Assembly: GCF_002886045.1 (NCBI RefSeq)
Contig: NZ_CP025791.1
Location: 2,371,001 to 2,435,000, forward strand
Reading direction: 5' to 3'
Origin: Flavivirga eckloniae
GTDB taxonomy: Bacteria; Bacteroidota; Bacteroidia; Flavobacteriales; Flavobacteriaceae
Length of the DNA stretch: 64,000 bases
The position numbers and the translations under genes are program-made. This document shows, one piece after another, positions 62,693-64,000 of this stretch. The notes under the pieces were generated by a model. The model was not told the DNA's origin and did not search any database. It worked only from the letters and a program-made list of their open reading frames with translations. The number at the start of each line of letters is the position of its first letter. The stretch's first letter is position 1.

Positions 62693-64000
62693 TTAGTTTT
62701 TATAGTTATACTTGTTCTCACTCATTAGATTACCGTCGGCATCTTTTACAAACTCGAGGCGATTAAATTCATCATAATCATAGTATGTGGTATAACCCTT
62801 GGAATCCGTCAAACTGGTAACGCCTATTAACGGATCGTAGGTATAAGTAGTGACCATGGCATTTGGTAACGAATTTCTAAGATTTCTAAGAGCTTCTCTT
62901 AAACTACCCTCTTTTCCAACTTTAGTAATTAATCCATTGGAATTAATAATATCAACGGTTCTATCATCATCAGCATTACTTAATGTTTGTAAATTAGAAA
63001 TAATTGAAGTACTTATAGCACTATAGTGTACACCATCTAGCTTTGCAATAGGATATTCACCTTTATAACCCCAGATATAGCATGTAGGGGCACCATTGGT
63101 CCTCTTAACTTCTAATATTTTACCCGTATTATTGTACTTTACAAATTCTATTCTATCTTCTAGATCATTGGTTCCCTTGCCTGTTTTTACAGACTTAGGT
63201 AGAATAACATTGTCCCAATTATTAAATACATTTGCCTTAGTAGTTAATAGGACATCATTCTTAAAGGTCTCTTGTTTGATTACAGGACTCAATATATTCT
63301 GTTCAACCATTTTATTATAGACTAAACTAGGAATACCTACACCTGTAGGCTTATCTGAAGGATATGAATTTAAAGTCTTTAATACTTCTCCCTTACTGTT
63401 GGTGGTATTAATTTCAGTTGGCAGTTTGTGTATTTCACTATGATAAATGTAATTTGTAACATTAGCTACAGGGTTATTACCGTTTACATCATAAATAGTA
63501 CCTTTTTCTTTGTCTAAATGCCACCATTCGGATCTGATATGGTAAGGTGCATAACCTATATAAGAAGAAGGAATATGATCTAGACTATTAGGAGGATTTA
63601 ATAAATCTCTGAAATAACCTATGTCTAAAATACCTACTTCTATGCTGATTTTAGATTGTTCTCTTTGAGAATATTTAAAACTTTTTTCTGAAACAAGCTT
63701 ACCGAGACTATTATAATGCTTTTCTTTTAATAATTGACCATTGCTATAAGGAGCAAAATACGGTACTCCTGAAAGATAAACTTCTTCCCTAACTACCGAA
63801 GGTTTATTATTATAAAAATATTCAGAAAAAAAGCTAGAACCTTCAACAGTACCTGTATGTGTAACTTTTACCTTGGAATAGCCTACAGGATTCCCTTGAG
63901 CAGAACTCCCCATAGCAACAACACTACCAGAAGTCCTAACAAGATAATTTTTACTAATTGTTATTGGCGGTAAATTAAGGGTGTTATACAATCTATAATT
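62693..64000 (-). CDS. YD-repeat secreted protein, partial (upstream partner of locus B)
   Basis: At least 432 aa are visible; the gene continues past the right end. It is homologous to the C-terminal part of the 1156-aa protein at 8724 (TCYIWGYKGEYPIAKLDG; ATHTS/YSAIST; LPNAMVTTYTYDPLIGVTS; YDEFNRLEFVKDADG). The first in-window ATG (63991) is probably not the start. The gene ends 5 bp before the RHS gene of locus B, the same order and spacing as in locus A. Confidence 0.8.
   Translation of the reverse strand, partial: NYRLYNTLNLPPITISKNYLVRTSGSVVAMGSSAQGNPVGYSKVKVTHTGTVEGSSFFSEYFYNNKPSVVREEVYLSGVPYFAPYSNGQLLKEKHYNSLGKLVSEKSFKYSQREQSKISIEVGILDIGYFRDLLNPPNSLDHIPSSYIGYAPYHIRSEWWHLDKEKGTIYDVNGNNPVANVTNYIYHSEIHKLPTEINTTNSKGEVLKTLNSYPSDKPTGVGIPSLVYNKMVEQNILSPVIKQETFKNDVLLTTKANVFNNWDNVILPKSVKTGKGTNDLEDRIEFVKYNNTGKILEVKRTNGAPTCYIWGYKGEYPIAKLDGVHYSAISTSIISNLQTLSNADDDRTVDIINSNGLITKVGKEGSLREALRNLRNSLPNAMVTTYTYDPLIGVTSLTDSKGYTTYYDYDEFNRLEFVKDADGNLMSENKYNYKN

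Overview
The window looks like a chromosomal segment of a marine-type member of the Flavobacteriaceae (Bacteroidota). The DNA is AT-rich, promoters fit the Bacteroidota -7 consensus TAnnTTTG, and a PorT-like type IX secretion protein, many SPII lipoproteins, CarboxypepD_reg-like and DUF5686-type proteins, a TonB receptor and a Sec/lipoprotein (clade II type) NosZ are all present. No rRNA, integrase, transposase or CRISPR array was seen. There is one tRNA, tRNA-Ser(GGA).

Layout. 0.1-1.4 kb: a short DUF5686-like outer-membrane protein. 2.1-12.2 kb (minus strand): RHS/YD-repeat locus A, made of an 1156-aa secreted YD protein, a 2023-aa RHS protein with six near-identical 80-aa Ig-like repeats, and a small TPR-like gene. 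12.4 kb: a frameshifted remnant of a second DUF5686 gene. 12.6-25.4 kb: housekeeping genes, namely an RND/MMPL exporter, asnS, rpoN, a membrane protein, porT-like, an ExbB/ExbD/ExbD motor operon, tRNA-Ser, ansA, tatD, and an ECF sigma factor with its membrane partner. 25.5-28.5 kb: a secreted protein and two paralogous lipoproteins, all preceded by the same GGGTAAC-type promoter-like motif. 28.8-31.1 kb: a beta-helix protein. 31.1-32.1 kb: repeats, a decayed gene and a 33-codon membrane peptide. 32.2-37.9 kb: a four-gene operon (PKD/beta-barrel protein, TPR-CHAT protease, retropepsin-like protease, orphan LuxR-type response regulator). This is followed by two tandem ~125-bp structured non-coding units and a 34-codon membrane peptide. 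38.4-41.0 kb: a CarboxypepD_reg-like protein and a membrane AraC regulator. 41.3-45.3 kb: sucAB. 45.4 kb: a frameshifted beta-barrel gene. 46.0-58.0 kb: a nitrous oxide reduction island (Rrf2 regulator, cytochrome c, fasciclin lipoprotein, nosZ, membrane protein, nosL, nosD, nosF, nosY, small copper-type accessory proteins, OprC/NosA-like copper receptor). 58.2-64.0 kb (minus strand): RHS locus B, with the same gene order as A; its upstream partner runs off the window.

How the parts work together. Loci A and B are paralogous direct repeats about 50 kb apart. Their shared YD/RHS core is followed by unrelated C-terminal tips and unrelated small downstream genes, which is the layout of polymorphic toxin/immunity loci. 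The tip of B carries an H...GCI motif like an L,D-transpeptidase fold and is followed by a lipoprotein, suggesting a periplasmic peptidoglycan-directed effector with a periplasmic immunity protein. The CHAT/retropepsin/PKD-barrel operon with its response regulator and two tandem RNA-like units is the other candidate for an undescribed system. The nos island appears complete for electron delivery, copper loading (NosL, NosDFY) and copper import, and lies opposite an Rrf2 regulator across a 123-bp region with two dyad sites.
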